A DNA stretch of 22,064 bases, from assembly GCA_002686115.1 (NCBI GenBank), contig NZAF01000105.1, positions 1-22,064 of the forward strand, given 5' to 3'. Under the pieces are notes generated by a model. It searched no databases. It was not told the DNA's origin and worked only from the letters and a program-made list of their open reading frames with translations. The position numbers and the translations under genes are program-made. Below, piece after piece: positions 1 to 7,835 of this stretch; within the stretch, counting starts at the first letter, position 1, and every line of letters starts with the position of its first letter. Source of the DNA: Halobacteriovorax sp. (GTDB lineage Bacteria > Bdellovibrionota > Bacteriovoracia > Bacteriovoracales > Bacteriovoracaceae).

Positions 1-2
1 TA

Positions 3-845
3 TTTGGTTTTAGATCAGTCATTCACTCTCAGGTCCACGATAGTCTTGTCCACGCTGACAACGCTTTAGGAGTACAGAGTACGGATAATCCAGATGGATG
101 GGGTGTTTCCTACTATGTAGGACCCTCACCTCACATTATTAAATCTGAAAAGACGGCCCTAAGTGATAACATTTTTAAAAAAGTGTCAGGTGTCGTATCC
201 GCGCAGACTGTACTCGCTCACATTAGAAAGGCAACTCTAGGCTCATTAAACATATTAAATACTCATCCATTTCAATACGGAAATTGGACTTTTGCCCATA
301 ATGGGAATGTAAAAAACTTTGATAAAGTAAAAGATAAAATTATAGAGGGTATCAGTCCTGAGTTTAGACGATTTGTGCTTGGAACAACAGATAGTGAGTT
401 AATTTTTTATTATATTCTTAGTGTCTTGAGTACAGATATTAATCTTCATGAGCCCCATGTAAGGATCAAACCAGTCTTTAAAGCTTTAACTGAGGCCATG
501 AGCCAACTAGAAGAAATTGTTGGAGACTTTAACTTTGATGAAGACGCTCCCCCAACAGATAACTTCATTACCTTTATCCTTACAAATGGTGAAGTTATGG
601 TCGGATTTAATGGTGGAAAAAAATTATACTATTCAACTTATAAAAACCGCTGTTCAGAAAGAGACACATGTCCTAGTTTCTCTAAAGAATGCGAGGCCCC
701 TTCAACTAGTGGGTACATCAATCACCTTATCTTTTCTAGTGAGCCTCTATCGGGTGAAAATGTATGGATAGAGCTTGAGCATCATGAACTAATTGGTGTA
801 GACGCTAAAATGAAGATTCAAAAAGATAATACAAAGGCAGATTAA
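3..845 (+). CDS. Class II glutamine amidotransferase (YafJ-like), 5' end outside window
   Basis: The reading frame is open from the first bases, so the start codon lies upstream of the window. The first visible residues are FGFRS, which fits the family N-terminus MCRLFG; the catalytic Cys2 would sit just outside. Conserved Ntn-type glutaminase motifs follow: DGWG (93-104), HIRKAT (219-236), NTHPF (258-272) and then AHNGN. A TTDSE segment follows at about 387-401, as in YafJ-type proteins. Such proteins hydrolyse glutamine to ammonia; the YafJ group has no clear acceptor domain and its physiological substrate is uncertain. There is no added synthetase domain here, since the protein ends about 240 residues after the motif block. 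The last four bases overlap the 3' end of the convergent downstream gene, so the two stop codons interlock. The family call is firm; the biological role is not known. Confidence 0.88.
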   Translation, partial: FGFRSVIHSQVHDSLVHADNALGVQSTDNPDGWGVSYYVGPSPHIIKSEKTALSDNIFKKVSGVVSAQTVLAHIRKATLGSLNILNTHPFQYGNWTFAHNGNVKNFDKVKDKIIEGISPEFRRFVLGTTDSELIFYYILSVLSTDINLHEPHVRIKPVFKALTEAMSQLEEIVGDFNFDEDAPPTDNFITFILTNGEVMVGFNGGKKLYYSTYKNRCSERDTCPSFSKECEAPSTSGYINHLIFSSEPLSGENVWIELEHHELIGVDAKMKIQKDNTKAD

Positions 846-2245
846 CTGACGACTTTTTCATATCTCTCATATTCTTCATAATCAATATCGATAACACCTT
901 CTAGAATTTCATAACGATATAGAGCTTTTTTAAGAAGTTTATAATCTAAGTTATACTTAGAAAATTGATCATGTAATTGAGCATATTCATTTGAGCAAAT
1001 TCTATCATCTGCTAGTAAAATACGGACAAGTAAGTCATAAGTCTTATCTGTATGATTAACATTTATACTTTCAAATAGCCTTTGAAAGTATGAGACATCA
1101 ACCTTAAGACTTTTATTATCTCTTAACTGACTCTCTTTAAAAAAATATGAACAAAATACAATGACTTCCTCAGATATAGTTTTTCCACTTAGTACTCTAG
1201 TAATTCTCTCGTTGAAATAATCACCGGCCAATATAGAAAGAGTTCGTATCTTCTTTATCACATTTTCTTTCTTAGTTTTTTTGTAATGAATATCGTTAAT
1301 CATATACATAAGAAATAAAGAGTCTAATTTATTTTGCTCTCTAGGTAATACTGATTTAAAAAAGTTAACATCACTTTTAAAGATACTTGGATAATTTAAA
1401 AGCATATCTATAAGGAGTATCGCCCTACTTTCATGTTTAAAATAATCTAATCCATAAAGCTCTAGAAAACTCTTCTTCTCTTGTTTGTGAAACTCTCCAT
1501 CTGAAAATGATATCATCATGTGAATGAGAGGTAGAACTGAGTGCCTGGACTCTTTAATACTACTTTTTACTCTCAAGGACTGATATATTCTTTCAACCAT
1601 TCTCTTTTCTGATAAACTGACTACTCCATCACATTTGACGAGTTTAATAATCTCATCTTTTAATAAGAATAATTCTTCTTTCATCACATATCGGGATTTT
1701 AAAAACTCCCTAAGAGAATAGTCCTCAATCTCTAACTTATTCATCAATAAATAAAGATCACTTAAGTATGTTCTTATATAGAAGTATTCTTTCTTATCTA
1801 TAAAATGATCATTACCCACTGAAATAAAAACTGCTGCGATCGCTGCATGAACGAGTTCATTTATTTTAATCTCTCTTGTATTCTGAGGAAGAAGTTCTTT
1901 TGAAGAGACATTTAACTCTTCAAAGAAGTGTTTTAGAAATTTCGGTGCATTCTTATATATTTTAGCCTCAAGAAAGTATGTGAGAACATCCTTGCATATC
2001 ACTTCCTTTACATTAGAACTTAGATAATTGTTTATGAGTGCCAATGAATTCTGTGGTAATTCAGCATGATAGAGAATCTTTCGACATTGCTCAACCTCAT
2101 CACTGTACACGACATAGTTAGCATAGGATTTTTTCATGAGTGCCAAGTAGATAGATTGTATTTCTGTTCTCTTATCTATTTTTAAAAAATTGCCTATCTC
2201 ATCAACAAGAAGTAGCCGACAATGACTTTCTAATTCATTAATCAT
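842..2245 (-). CDS. Protein with four TerB-like segments, function unknown
   Basis: A 467-residue protein with no signal peptide or membrane segment, almost entirely helical by composition. Four stretches share the pattern of TerB/TerB-like (DUF533-type) domains, an acidic turn followed by a Glu-containing helix: residues about 133-165 (SVGNDHFIDKKE), 197-223 (KCDGVVSLSEKR), 238-268 (SFSDGEFHKQEK) and 403-433 (LADDRICSNEYA). The first (ND..ID) is the weakest. TerB domains are associated with membrane stress and tellurite-resistance systems, but many family members have no known role. The ATG overlaps the stop of the upstream YihY gene (ATGA) and GGGAG lies 9 nt upstream, so translational coupling is likely. 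This links the protein to a membrane partner. The repeat assignment is by eye and needs a profile search; no enzymatic motif is visible. Confidence 0.72.
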   Translation of the reverse strand: MINELESHCRLLLVDEIGNFLKIDKRTEIQSIYLALMKKSYANYVVYSDEVEQCRKILYHAELPQNSLALINNYLSSNVKEVICKDVLTYFLEAKIYKNAPKFLKHFFEELNVSSKELLPQNTREIKINELVHAAIAAVFISVGNDHFIDKKEYFYIRTYLSDLYLLMNKLEIEDYSLREFLKSRYVMKEELFLLKDEIIKLVKCDGVVSLSEKRMVERIYQSLRVKSSIKESRHSVLPLIHMMISFSDGEFHKQEKKSFLELYGLDYFKHESRAILLIDMLLNYPSIFKSDVNFFKSVLPREQNKLDSLFLMYMINDIHYKKTKKENVIKKIRTLSILAGDYFNERITRVLSGKTISEEVIVFCSYFFKESQLRDNKSLKVDVSYFQRLFESINVNHTDKTYDLLVRILLADDRICSNEYAQLHDQFSKYNLDYKLLKKALYRYEILEGVIDIDYEEYERYEKVVS

Positions 2246-3165
2246 TTAGACGCTCTCCCTACTCTACCAAAGACTTTAACCTTACTTACGAATGTAAAAC
2301 TTGCTCCTAGATAAAAAGAGCAGACAATATAATAAAGCCATATAACAAGAATCATATAATTATAAAATTCTCCATATTCTTTTAATAAGTCCTCCTTAAA
2401 GTAAGTAAGATAAATCCAATAGAAGTACTTTCCTAAAAGGAAAAAAATTGCAAATACTAATGCTCCTTGAAAAGCATCTTGAAAACTCACTTTAAGTCGA
2501 GTTGAGTACTTATAAAATAGCGTAAGAAAGGCTATACAGAGAGGCCAAACAATAATCTCAATCATCTTGATCAGAGTTTCTTTTGAACTAATCACAGGTT
2601 CAAAAATACTAAATACAAACTCTCTTTCCATCACGAAAAATAAAGTTAAAAAGAAGATGGCGATAACAACTCCAAATAAGACAGAGCGTAAATCATCTTG
2701 AAAAAATCCTCCATCTGGATCGACCTTTGAAAGAATATTTATTCCAAAAACAAAAGATGTACTAATCCCAAGACATGCAAAGAACCATAAAAACAGCTGA
2801 TCAATGCTTATAAATTGGGATGATATCTGATCTTCAACTAGACTCTTTAGACTTCCTAGAACGTAAGGTTCAATTTTTGGAAAACTTAAAAAAAGTGTAT
2901 TAATAACATGATCTTTTGCTGAATCAGAGTCTCCAAGATACATCCCTATCACAGAGATTAACAAGAGGATCGCCGGTCCAAAGCTTAGAATAGCAAAAAA
3001 GGTTGTGGCCCCTGAGACAACTTCACCCTTTCTTTTTTTAAAGAGAAACATCGACTCGACTAATCTTAGAATGAAAACTTTGAGGGCCTTGAAAAAGGCT
3101 TTTTCAACAGCATCATTTGCAAAAGTTTTTACAGCTCTTGTCTTCATAGCTTTAATTGCGTTCAT
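2242..3165 (-). CDS. YihY/BrkB (UPF0761) family inner-membrane protein
   Basis: A 307-residue polytopic membrane protein. Hydrophobic segments lie at about residues 54-78, 122-145, 160-180, 200-218, 233-253 and 268-292, giving six membrane spans. The first span has the family pattern SGATTFFAILSFGPAILLL (compare the A-x-T-x-F/Y..LS..P core), and the last span reads VIWLYYIVCSFYLGASF, matching the W-x-Y-Y...GA end of YihY proteins. The family was once named ribonuclease BN by mistake; its transport or structural role is unresolved. The N-terminal 50 residues are basic and cytoplasmic. No strong Shine-Dalgarno sequence precedes the ATG. It is the first gene of a two-gene unit and its TGA overlaps the ATG of the TerB-like gene. 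Family call is confident, function is not. Confidence 0.88.
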   Translation of the reverse strand: MNAIKAMKTRAVKTFANDAVEKAFFKALKVFILRLVESMFLFKKRKGEVVSGATTFFAILSFGPAILLLISVIGMYLGDSDSAKDHVINTLFLSFPKIEPYVLGSLKSLVEDQISSQFISIDQLFLWFFACLGISTSFVFGINILSKVDPDGGFFQDDLRSVLFGVVIAIFFLTLFFVMEREFVFSIFEPVISSKETLIKMIEIIVWPLCIAFLTLFYKYSTRLKVSFQDAFQGALVFAIFFLLGKYFYWIYLTYFKEDLLKEYGEFYNYMILVIWLYYIVCSFYLGASFTFVSKVKVFGRVGRASK

Positions 3166-3280
3166 AGGATTCTTGTCGGTTAATTCTCATTCAGATATTA
3201 GATATTTAAACATTAACCGAGTGGCTTGTTCGGGAATAAAAATCAATTTATATTTTTACTTTTTTTAAATGCTAAAGAAA

Positions 3281-3289
3281 TGGTATAAT
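3281..3289 (+). promoter_or_regulatory. Extended -10 promoter for the 3325 gene
   Basis: The sequence TGGTATAAT is a perfect TGnTATAAT extended -10 element. No good -35 hexamer lies 16-18 nt upstream, which is tolerated for extended -10 promoters. Transcription would begin near 3296, giving a leader of about 29 nt that contains the GGAGG ribosome binding site at 3316-3320. Confidence 0.6.
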
Positions 3290-3324
3290 TTAACGAAGGG
3301 GTGTTCGAATCGCATGGAGGCGCA

Positions 3325-3762
3325 ATGAAATACCTATTTCTTATTTTATCATTTGCATGTTTGATAAAAATCAATACATTCGCAAGAAAGCCTGCGGTAG
3401 AACCTATTATGGGTGTCTCTATTGAAGAATACAAGGAAGTCCCTCCTTCAAAGGCCAAGGGATATGACTTCTCTAGAAAGCCAAATTCTAATGTCAATAA
3501 CCAAGACACTATTCCGACTAAAGAAGTCAGAATTCATAATCAAAATGAAATTAAGAGTCAGTCACAAACAAAGCTTGAAGATACTTCCAATAAGAACTTT
3601 CTCTTCTTTGTTCTCGTAGCACTTCCACTACTCGCTTCATTCGTTTCATATCTGCGCTTTAAGAGTAAAGATACAACCAATGCAAATCATAATGTTATTG
3701 ATTTAAATTCAAAAAGATCATCTACTCATAACGATGATGACGACGTTAAAAGAGCATCATAA
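3325..3762 (+). CDS. Small membrane protein with signal peptide and one TM segment, unknown function
   Basis: A 145-residue protein if the ATG at 3325 is used. GGAGG lies 4 nt upstream; an in-frame GTG at 3301 would extend it by eight residues but has no ribosome binding site and would spoil the signal peptide. Residues 1-20 form a hydrophobic signal sequence ending in NTFA. A polar, Lys/Asn/Gln-rich stretch (21-90) follows, then a membrane span at about 91-111 (FLFFVLVALPLLASFVSYL) and a charged tail ending in DDDDVKRAS. The layout suggests a periplasmic linker of about 70 residues and a short cytoplasmic tail, or the reverse if the signal is uncleaved. I do not recognise a family. It has its own promoter and is divergent from the YihY gene and convergent, 3 nt away, with the next gene. 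Confidence 0.72.
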   Translation: MKYLFLILSFACLIKINTFARKPAVEPIMGVSIEEYKEVPPSKAKGYDFSRKPNSNVNNQDTIPTKEVRIHNQNEIKSQSQTKLEDTSNKNFLFFVLVALPLLASFVSYLRFKSKDTTNANHNVIDLNSKRSSTHNDDDDVKRAS

Positions 3763-3765
3763 TTT

Positions 3766-4410
3766 TTATAAATTTGTTCCATACATGCTAGATGTTTTTT
3801 GATCATAAGAATAAATTCTTCTTATACCTCTATGAGAAACAATAACTTCTGAAATACCATCACCATTTAAATCATTACTTCCAACCTTATACAGCCTCTT
3901 ATAAGTTCCCATATTAAAATCTTTCTTCTCTAGCCATAGAGGAGATAGTCTTTGAAACTTTGCTTTTTTAAAGTCGTTATCTTTCACAACATATGAATAA
4001 ATAGCACCTGTATTATAGCGATCAAGATATCCAGTTTTTCCTTCAAAGAAATAGAATAAGGTAATTGTAATATTCTTTGCTAATGACTTTCTTAGTACTC
4101 GATAAACTCTAGCTGAGTGACCCTTTGTTAAGAATTTAAATCTTCCAACGTCATTTCTCTTAAAATCAAGTATCCTCACATAATAGAGTCCATCTACCAT
4201 TTCGACTCGAAAAAACTCCTCTATTCCATCCCCTGTCATATCAATTTTTATAAAATCAGAGCTTGCTTTAAAGAAGTCACGGACACCGTCAGACTTAATT
4301 TGATCGACAACCTTATCTCTTTCCTTTCTCATCATTCGATTAAAAAACCACTCATCTTGAGCATATGAGGCATTAAAGAGAAATGTTGCAACAAGTAGAA
4401 AGTACTTCAT
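3766..4410 (-). CDS. Exported protein with two FG-GAP/EF-loop-like Asp motifs, unknown function
   Basis: A 214-residue protein. Residues 1-17 form a signal peptide with a good cleavage site (ASYA before QDE). Two Asp-rich loops are visible: DMTGDGIEE (57-65) and DLNGDGISE (180-188). The pattern D-x-(T/N)-G-D-G-x-x-E is typical of calcium-binding loops in FG-GAP/VCBS-type and dockerin-like repeats, so calcium binding in the periplasm or outside the cell is plausible. Between them is a beta-rich segment with many aromatic residues. No catalytic motif is seen. There is no Shine-Dalgarno sequence before the ATG; a TAAAAT sequence ends 6 nt before it on the coding strand, so the message may be leaderless. 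The family is not firmly identified. Confidence 0.75.
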   Translation of the reverse strand: MKYFLLVATFLFNASYAQDEWFFNRMMRKERDKVVDQIKSDGVRDFFKASSDFIKIDMTGDGIEEFFRVEMVDGLYYVRILDFKRNDVGRFKFLTKGHSARVYRVLRKSLAKNITITLFYFFEGKTGYLDRYNTGAIYSYVVKDNDFKKAKFQRLSPLWLEKKDFNMGTYKRLYKVGSNDLNGDGISEVIVSHRGIRRIYSYDQKTSSMYGTNL

Positions 4411-4508
4411 AAAAGTATTTTAACTTATCTATGAAAAATAAACATAAAATAGTAAGAGATTCCTAGTAGTTTGCTATGCACAAAGAGCCAAACTTTAGCA
4501 CTCAACTA

Positions 4509-4537
4509 TTCACAACGCATATCCTCTAAGTTAGAAT
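4509..4537 (+). promoter_or_regulatory. Sigma-70-type promoter for the 4567 gene
   Basis: TTCACA (4509-4514) and TAGAAT (4532-4537) are separated by exactly 17 nt; each differs from consensus at one base. Transcription would start near 4544, just upstream of the GAAGG ribosome binding site at 4554-4558. This position excludes the in-frame ATG at 4471 and supports the GTG start at 4567. Confidence 0.6.
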
Positions 4538-4566
4538 ATAGGGTATTAATTTTGAAGGCGGATACA

Positions 4567-5322
4567 GTGAATAAAGCAATAAATATTGGAATTATTGATA
4601 ATACTAACCAATTCTCTCTCATCAATCTCATTGATGGTAAGCTAAATGAAAAAGTTGTCTCTACTGAAGACCTTGAAAAGCAGCATTTACACGCACTTTT
4701 TTATAAGAAAGAGATACTTGAGGTGAATGATATTAATGAGATTTTAAATAAGTCTCAAAACTTCTACCCCCTAACTTCTCTTGAAGATATTTCTTCTTCA
4801 AAAGAAGAATTCATAAAAAAATCATTTGAAGAAGCATATACACTATATGAAAACTCTCTTGAAAGCTGGCGCCTACAAAATAACGTCATTCTTCTTGAAA
4901 CACTTTTTGAACATGCTGATCATTTAAAGAACCTATGGCCAAATGATAGAACAGCGTTCTTTGAAGAACTTTGGTTTATTTTAAAAAGAAACCTTGGCGC
5001 ATCTGAGATTAAAATTGTCTATAATGATATCAAAAAAGCTTCTGCTAAAAGTGATAGGAATGAACTCATTCAAGTAACAATTGAAGGAAATAAGCACCCT
5101 AATCCTAAAGAAGGTGGAGACTTTGAAAAGTCTCTTATGGATCAATTTGCTGAGGAATTTGCAGTTCCATTTAATGTTTCTGAGTTTAATGAAGAAAAAG
5201 GACAACTTGTCCTTACAGCGGTTGTAAACGATTCGCCAATGATCATCATGGCAGAGGTTCCATCGTTCTCTAGAGTTCAAAGTGCCGTTGTGTCAGCCTT
5301 TATGAACTCTCTTTCGAGATAA
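4567..5322 (+). CDS. Unrecognised soluble protein, 251 residues
   Basis: The GTG at 4567 is chosen as start because GAAGG lies 8 nt upstream and a promoter ends at 4537; the longer frame from 4471 lacks a ribosome binding site and lies upstream of the predicted transcription start. The protein has no signal peptide or membrane span. The N-terminal part begins NKAINIGIIDNTNQF and may be a small alpha/beta domain. A strongly acidic helical middle region (about residues 70-140) follows, and then a C-terminal alpha/beta segment ending in a helix (about residues 230-251) that begins FSRVQSAVVSAFMNSL. No active-site motif is visible and I cannot name a family. It stands alone on its strand and meets the hinT gene end-to-end with a 4-nt gap. 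Confidence 0.72.
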   Translation: MNKAINIGIIDNTNQFSLINLIDGKLNEKVVSTEDLEKQHLHALFYKKEILEVNDINEILNKSQNFYPLTSLEDISSSKEEFIKKSFEEAYTLYENSLESWRLQNNVILLETLFEHADHLKNLWPNDRTAFFEELWFILKRNLGASEIKIVYNDIKKASAKSDRNELIQVTIEGNKHPNPKEGGDFEKSLMDQFAEEFAVPFNVSEFNEEKGQLVLTAVVNDSPMIIMAEVPSFSRVQSAVVSAFMNSLSR

Positions 5323-5326
5323 ACTT

Positions 5327-5668
5327 CTACGCACCAAAGCCTTTAAGCTGCTCACCACCTAAAACATGAAAGTGTGTATGGAAGACTGTTTGTCCGCCAT
5401 GCTTATTAACATTTGTCACAACTCTATATCCATTTTCAAGAAGTGAGTTTGAACTTGTAAATTCACTAATGGCCTTAAAAATATCTGAGAGTTGTTCAGC
5501 ATTAGCAGACATCTCATTAACGTTCTTCGTGTGACTTTTGTGAATGAAAAGATAGTGCTCTTTTGCTAGTGGATTAATATCGTGAAAAGCGTAAACATTA
5601 TCATTTTCAAAAACCTTCTTACTTGGAATTTCACTTTTTATAATTTTACAAAACAAACAATCTTCCAC
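5327..5668 (-). CDS. hinT: HIT-family (HinT-type) nucleotide-binding hydrolase
   Basis: A 113-residue protein of the size usual for HinT. The histidine-triad signature is GGQTVFHTHFHVLGG (residues 91-105), with the triad H97, H99 and H101; His99 would be the nucleophile for hydrolysis of AMP-phosphoramidate or aminoacyl-adenylate bonds. C4 and C7 form the CxxC seen in zinc-containing HINT proteins. The usual C-terminal W-P-P-G is replaced by KGFGA. The start is GTG, with AGGAG 6 nt upstream overlapping the murA stop codon (TAG-GAG), so it is the last gene of the rho operon and translationally linked to murA. HinT clears mis-adenylated products of aminoacyl-tRNA synthetases in other bacteria; that role here is inferred. 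Confidence 0.92.
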   Translation of the reverse strand: MEDCLFCKIIKSEIPSKKVFENDNVYAFHDINPLAKEHYLFIHKSHTKNVNEMSANAEQLSDIFKAISEFTSSNSLLENGYRVVTNVNKHGGQTVFHTHFHVLGGEQLKGFGA

Positions 5669-5677
5669 TTACTTCTC

Positions 5678-6925
5678 CTAATCAACAATTGTTACTTGTG
5701 CACCTAGTTTTTCAAACTTGGCACTTAAGTTCTCATAACCTCTCTCTAAGTGATATATTCTATCAATCACAGTTTCACCTTCAGCGCAAAGTGCAGCAAT
5801 AATAAGGGCCGCAGATGCTCTAAGATCAGTACACATCACTGGTGCACCTTTCAGAGGAGTCCCTCCCTCGACGATTGCAGTATTCCCAGACACACTAATC
5901 TTAGCTCCCATCCTTACAAGCTCAGGAACATGCATAAAGCGATTTTCAAAAATATTTTCTTTAACAATCGTTGTTCCTTCACAAATTAAACTAAGAGAAA
6001 CTAATTGCGCCTGAGCATCTGTAGGAAATCCTGGATAGGGAGCCGTTTCAATATTAATAGATTTAAGATGACTCGGCTTTAAGTGCACACCATTTGAAAG
6101 CACTTCAATATTTGCACCCATCTCTTTTAACTTATCAATAACAAATTCAAGATGGAGAGGATCAAAGTTTAGAACTTTTATATCTGACTTTGATGCAAGC
6201 CCGGCCATAATATAAGTAACAGCTTCAATTCTATCTCCAATAGCTTCATATTCTGTTGGAAATAATTCCTTCACACCATCAATAACAATCTTTGAAGTAC
6301 CAATTCCTGAGACTTTAGCACCCATTGAATTTAGAAAGTTTGCAAGGTCATCAATCTCTGGCTCTTTCGCTGCGTTTTCAATAACAGTCTGTCCATTTGC
6401 AAAGACCGCGGCCATCATAAGATTTTCAGTTGCACCAACAGATGGAAATTTTAGAGCAAGCTTTGTTCCAACGAGTTCGTCTGTATGGGCCTCAACATAA
6501 CCAGAATTAAGGTCAATATTAACCCCCATCTTTTCTAAATTTTTTAAGTGAATATCAATAGGTCTTGTACCAATGGCACAACCACCAGGAAGAGAAACCT
6601 TTGCTTTATTAAGTCTAGATAACAGAGGTCCTAATACAAAAATTGATGCTCTCATTGTTTTTACAAGTTCATAAGTTGCTTCATGAGAAGAAAGGTTCTT
6701 AGCATTAAAGATAGTAACATTACCTTCCTCACGAACTTCAACACCAAGATTCGTTAAAAGCTTAACCATTGTCTTAATATCTCTAAGGTCTGGTAGATTC
6801 TTAAGCCTAATTTCTTTATCTGATAAAAGTACCGCTGCAAGAATTGGAAGATAAGCATTCTTTGCTCTAGAGATACTAACCTCTCCACTAAGCTTACATG
6901 GTCCATTAATTTTTAATTTTTTCAT
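5678..6925 (-). CDS. murA: UDP-N-acetylglucosamine 1-carboxyvinyltransferase
   Basis: MurA transfers enolpyruvate from PEP to UDP-GlcNAc, the first committed step of peptidoglycan synthesis, in the cytoplasm. The 415-residue length is normal. Visible landmarks: K22-N23 near the N-terminus (AKNA), R92 (MRAS), the PEP-binding catalytic loop GGCAIGTRPIDIHL with C116 (the fosfomycin-reactive Cys), D303 (FPTDAQAQ, the catalytic base) and R369 (DLRASAAL). Having Cys rather than Asp in the loop predicts fosfomycin sensitivity of the enzyme itself. The usual SGAKNA motif reads SRAKNA here, a Gly-to-Arg change beside the catalytic Lys. The gene follows prmC by 9 nt with a weak AGAG ribosome site, within the rho operon. 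Confidence 0.97.
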   Translation of the reverse strand: MKKLKINGPCKLSGEVSISRAKNAYLPILAAVLLSDKEIRLKNLPDLRDIKTMVKLLTNLGVEVREEGNVTIFNAKNLSSHEATYELVKTMRASIFVLGPLLSRLNKAKVSLPGGCAIGTRPIDIHLKNLEKMGVNIDLNSGYVEAHTDELVGTKLALKFPSVGATENLMMAAVFANGQTVIENAAKEPEIDDLANFLNSMGAKVSGIGTSKIVIDGVKELFPTEYEAIGDRIEAVTYIMAGLASKSDIKVLNFDPLHLEFVIDKLKEMGANIEVLSNGVHLKPSHLKSINIETAPYPGFPTDAQAQLVSLSLICEGTTIVKENIFENRFMHVPELVRMGAKISVSGNTAIVEGGTPLKGAPVMCTDLRASAALIIAALCAEGETVIDRIYHLERGYENLSAKFEKLGAQVTIVD

Positions 6926-6934
6926 AACATCTCT

Positions 6935-7831
6935 TTATTTTTTTAATGCCCAAAGAAAACGGTCTCTTTGAGTATAATCTTTAACAACTTTGATCTCTTG
7001 ATAATCATTAACATCGATAAGTTCTCTAAAGTTTTTTTCTAAATAATTTAAGTGATCCTCATGTCCTTCCATCATAAAAAGACCTTGTGGTTTTAAACTC
7101 TCATCTACTTGCTTAAAAAAAGTATTAAACCATTCATCATGCTCTTCATCTTTTAAATAAAGGGCTATGTGTGGTTCATAAGAGTGCACTCTCTCATGTA
7201 CTTTAAACCTATCTCCACTCTCTTTTATATAAGGAGGGTTTGAGACTATAATATCAAACTTGTCTTCAATTTCAAAAAGACGATCACCAATTTTAAAACA
7301 AAGCTGGTGCGAATCTGCGATTTTAAAATCCAAGCGAAAAGCATTTGTTTTAGCTATTTCAAGCGCTTTTGCCGATAGGTCTGTTGCAAGAGCATTTATT
7401 TTAACATTAAGCACATCTGCTAAAATAGATAAAATGATTGCCCCACTACCTGTACCAATATCAATAAGAGAAATATTCTCTTTTTTGATTTTTCTAATAA
7501 AGGAGACAACTTTTTCAACTAAAATCTCAGTCTCATTTCTTGGAATAAGAACGTTTTCATCAACAAAGAACTCACTCTTATAGAAATAAGCTTCATTAAT
7601 AATTTGTTCTAATGGAATGCCTTCTTTTAAAGAAGAGAAAAACTTTTCACTTAAAGAATTATTAGGACCATTAAGAATAAGTGGATCAAATGATAATTCA
7701 GATTTTTCAAGAAACCTTTTAAAGTCATTCTCTAATCTAGAAATTGTAAGACCTGGATAATCTCTTAAAAGATTATCTTCATGAGACTCATAGAAATTAT
7801 GAAGGGACTCTTTAAGGGTTGGGAGCGCCAA
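6935..7831 (-). CDS. prmC: Peptide chain release factor N5-glutamine methyltransferase
   Basis: PrmC methylates the Gln of the GGQ motif in release factors using S-adenosylmethionine. In this 298-residue protein the N-terminal helical recognition domain covers about residues 1-80. The motif VLIPRNETE (95-103) corresponds to the family IPRPDTE, with Asn replacing Pro. The SAM-binding glycine loop is DIGTGSG (124-130), and the catalytic NPPY lies at 198-201. The start is TTG at 7831: no ATG is available before the conserved region, and AGGAAGAG lies 7 nt upstream inside the end of prfA. The stop of prfA is 4 nt away, so the enzyme is produced with its substrate RF1. Last residues RFLWALKK match the family's RF-W/V end. 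Confidence 0.95.
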   Translation of the reverse strand: MALPTLKESLHNFYESHEDNLLRDYPGLTISRLENDFKRFLEKSELSFDPLILNGPNNSLSEKFFSSLKEGIPLEQIINEAYFYKSEFFVDENVLIPRNETEILVEKVVSFIRKIKKENISLIDIGTGSGAIILSILADVLNVKINALATDLSAKALEIAKTNAFRLDFKIADSHQLCFKIGDRLFEIEDKFDIIVSNPPYIKESGDRFKVHERVHSYEPHIALYLKDEEHDEWFNTFFKQVDESLKPQGLFMMEGHEDHLNYLEKNFRELIDVNDYQEIKVVKDYTQRDRFLWALKK

Positions 7832-7835
7832 GGGA

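Noticed and set aside
3005..3268. Plus-strand frame of 87 codons opposite the YihY gene
   Set aside because: It lies antisense to the coding part and start of the YihY gene, has no ribosome site and its product has no recognisable features; a shadow frame.
3243..3509. Minus-strand frame of 88 codons
   Set aside because: Overlaps the signal peptide and promoter of the 3325 gene, which has a good promoter and ribosome site; shadow frame.
4981..5280. Minus-strand frame of 99 codons opposite the 4567 gene
   Set aside because: Antisense to a gene with promoter and ribosome site; no start signal.
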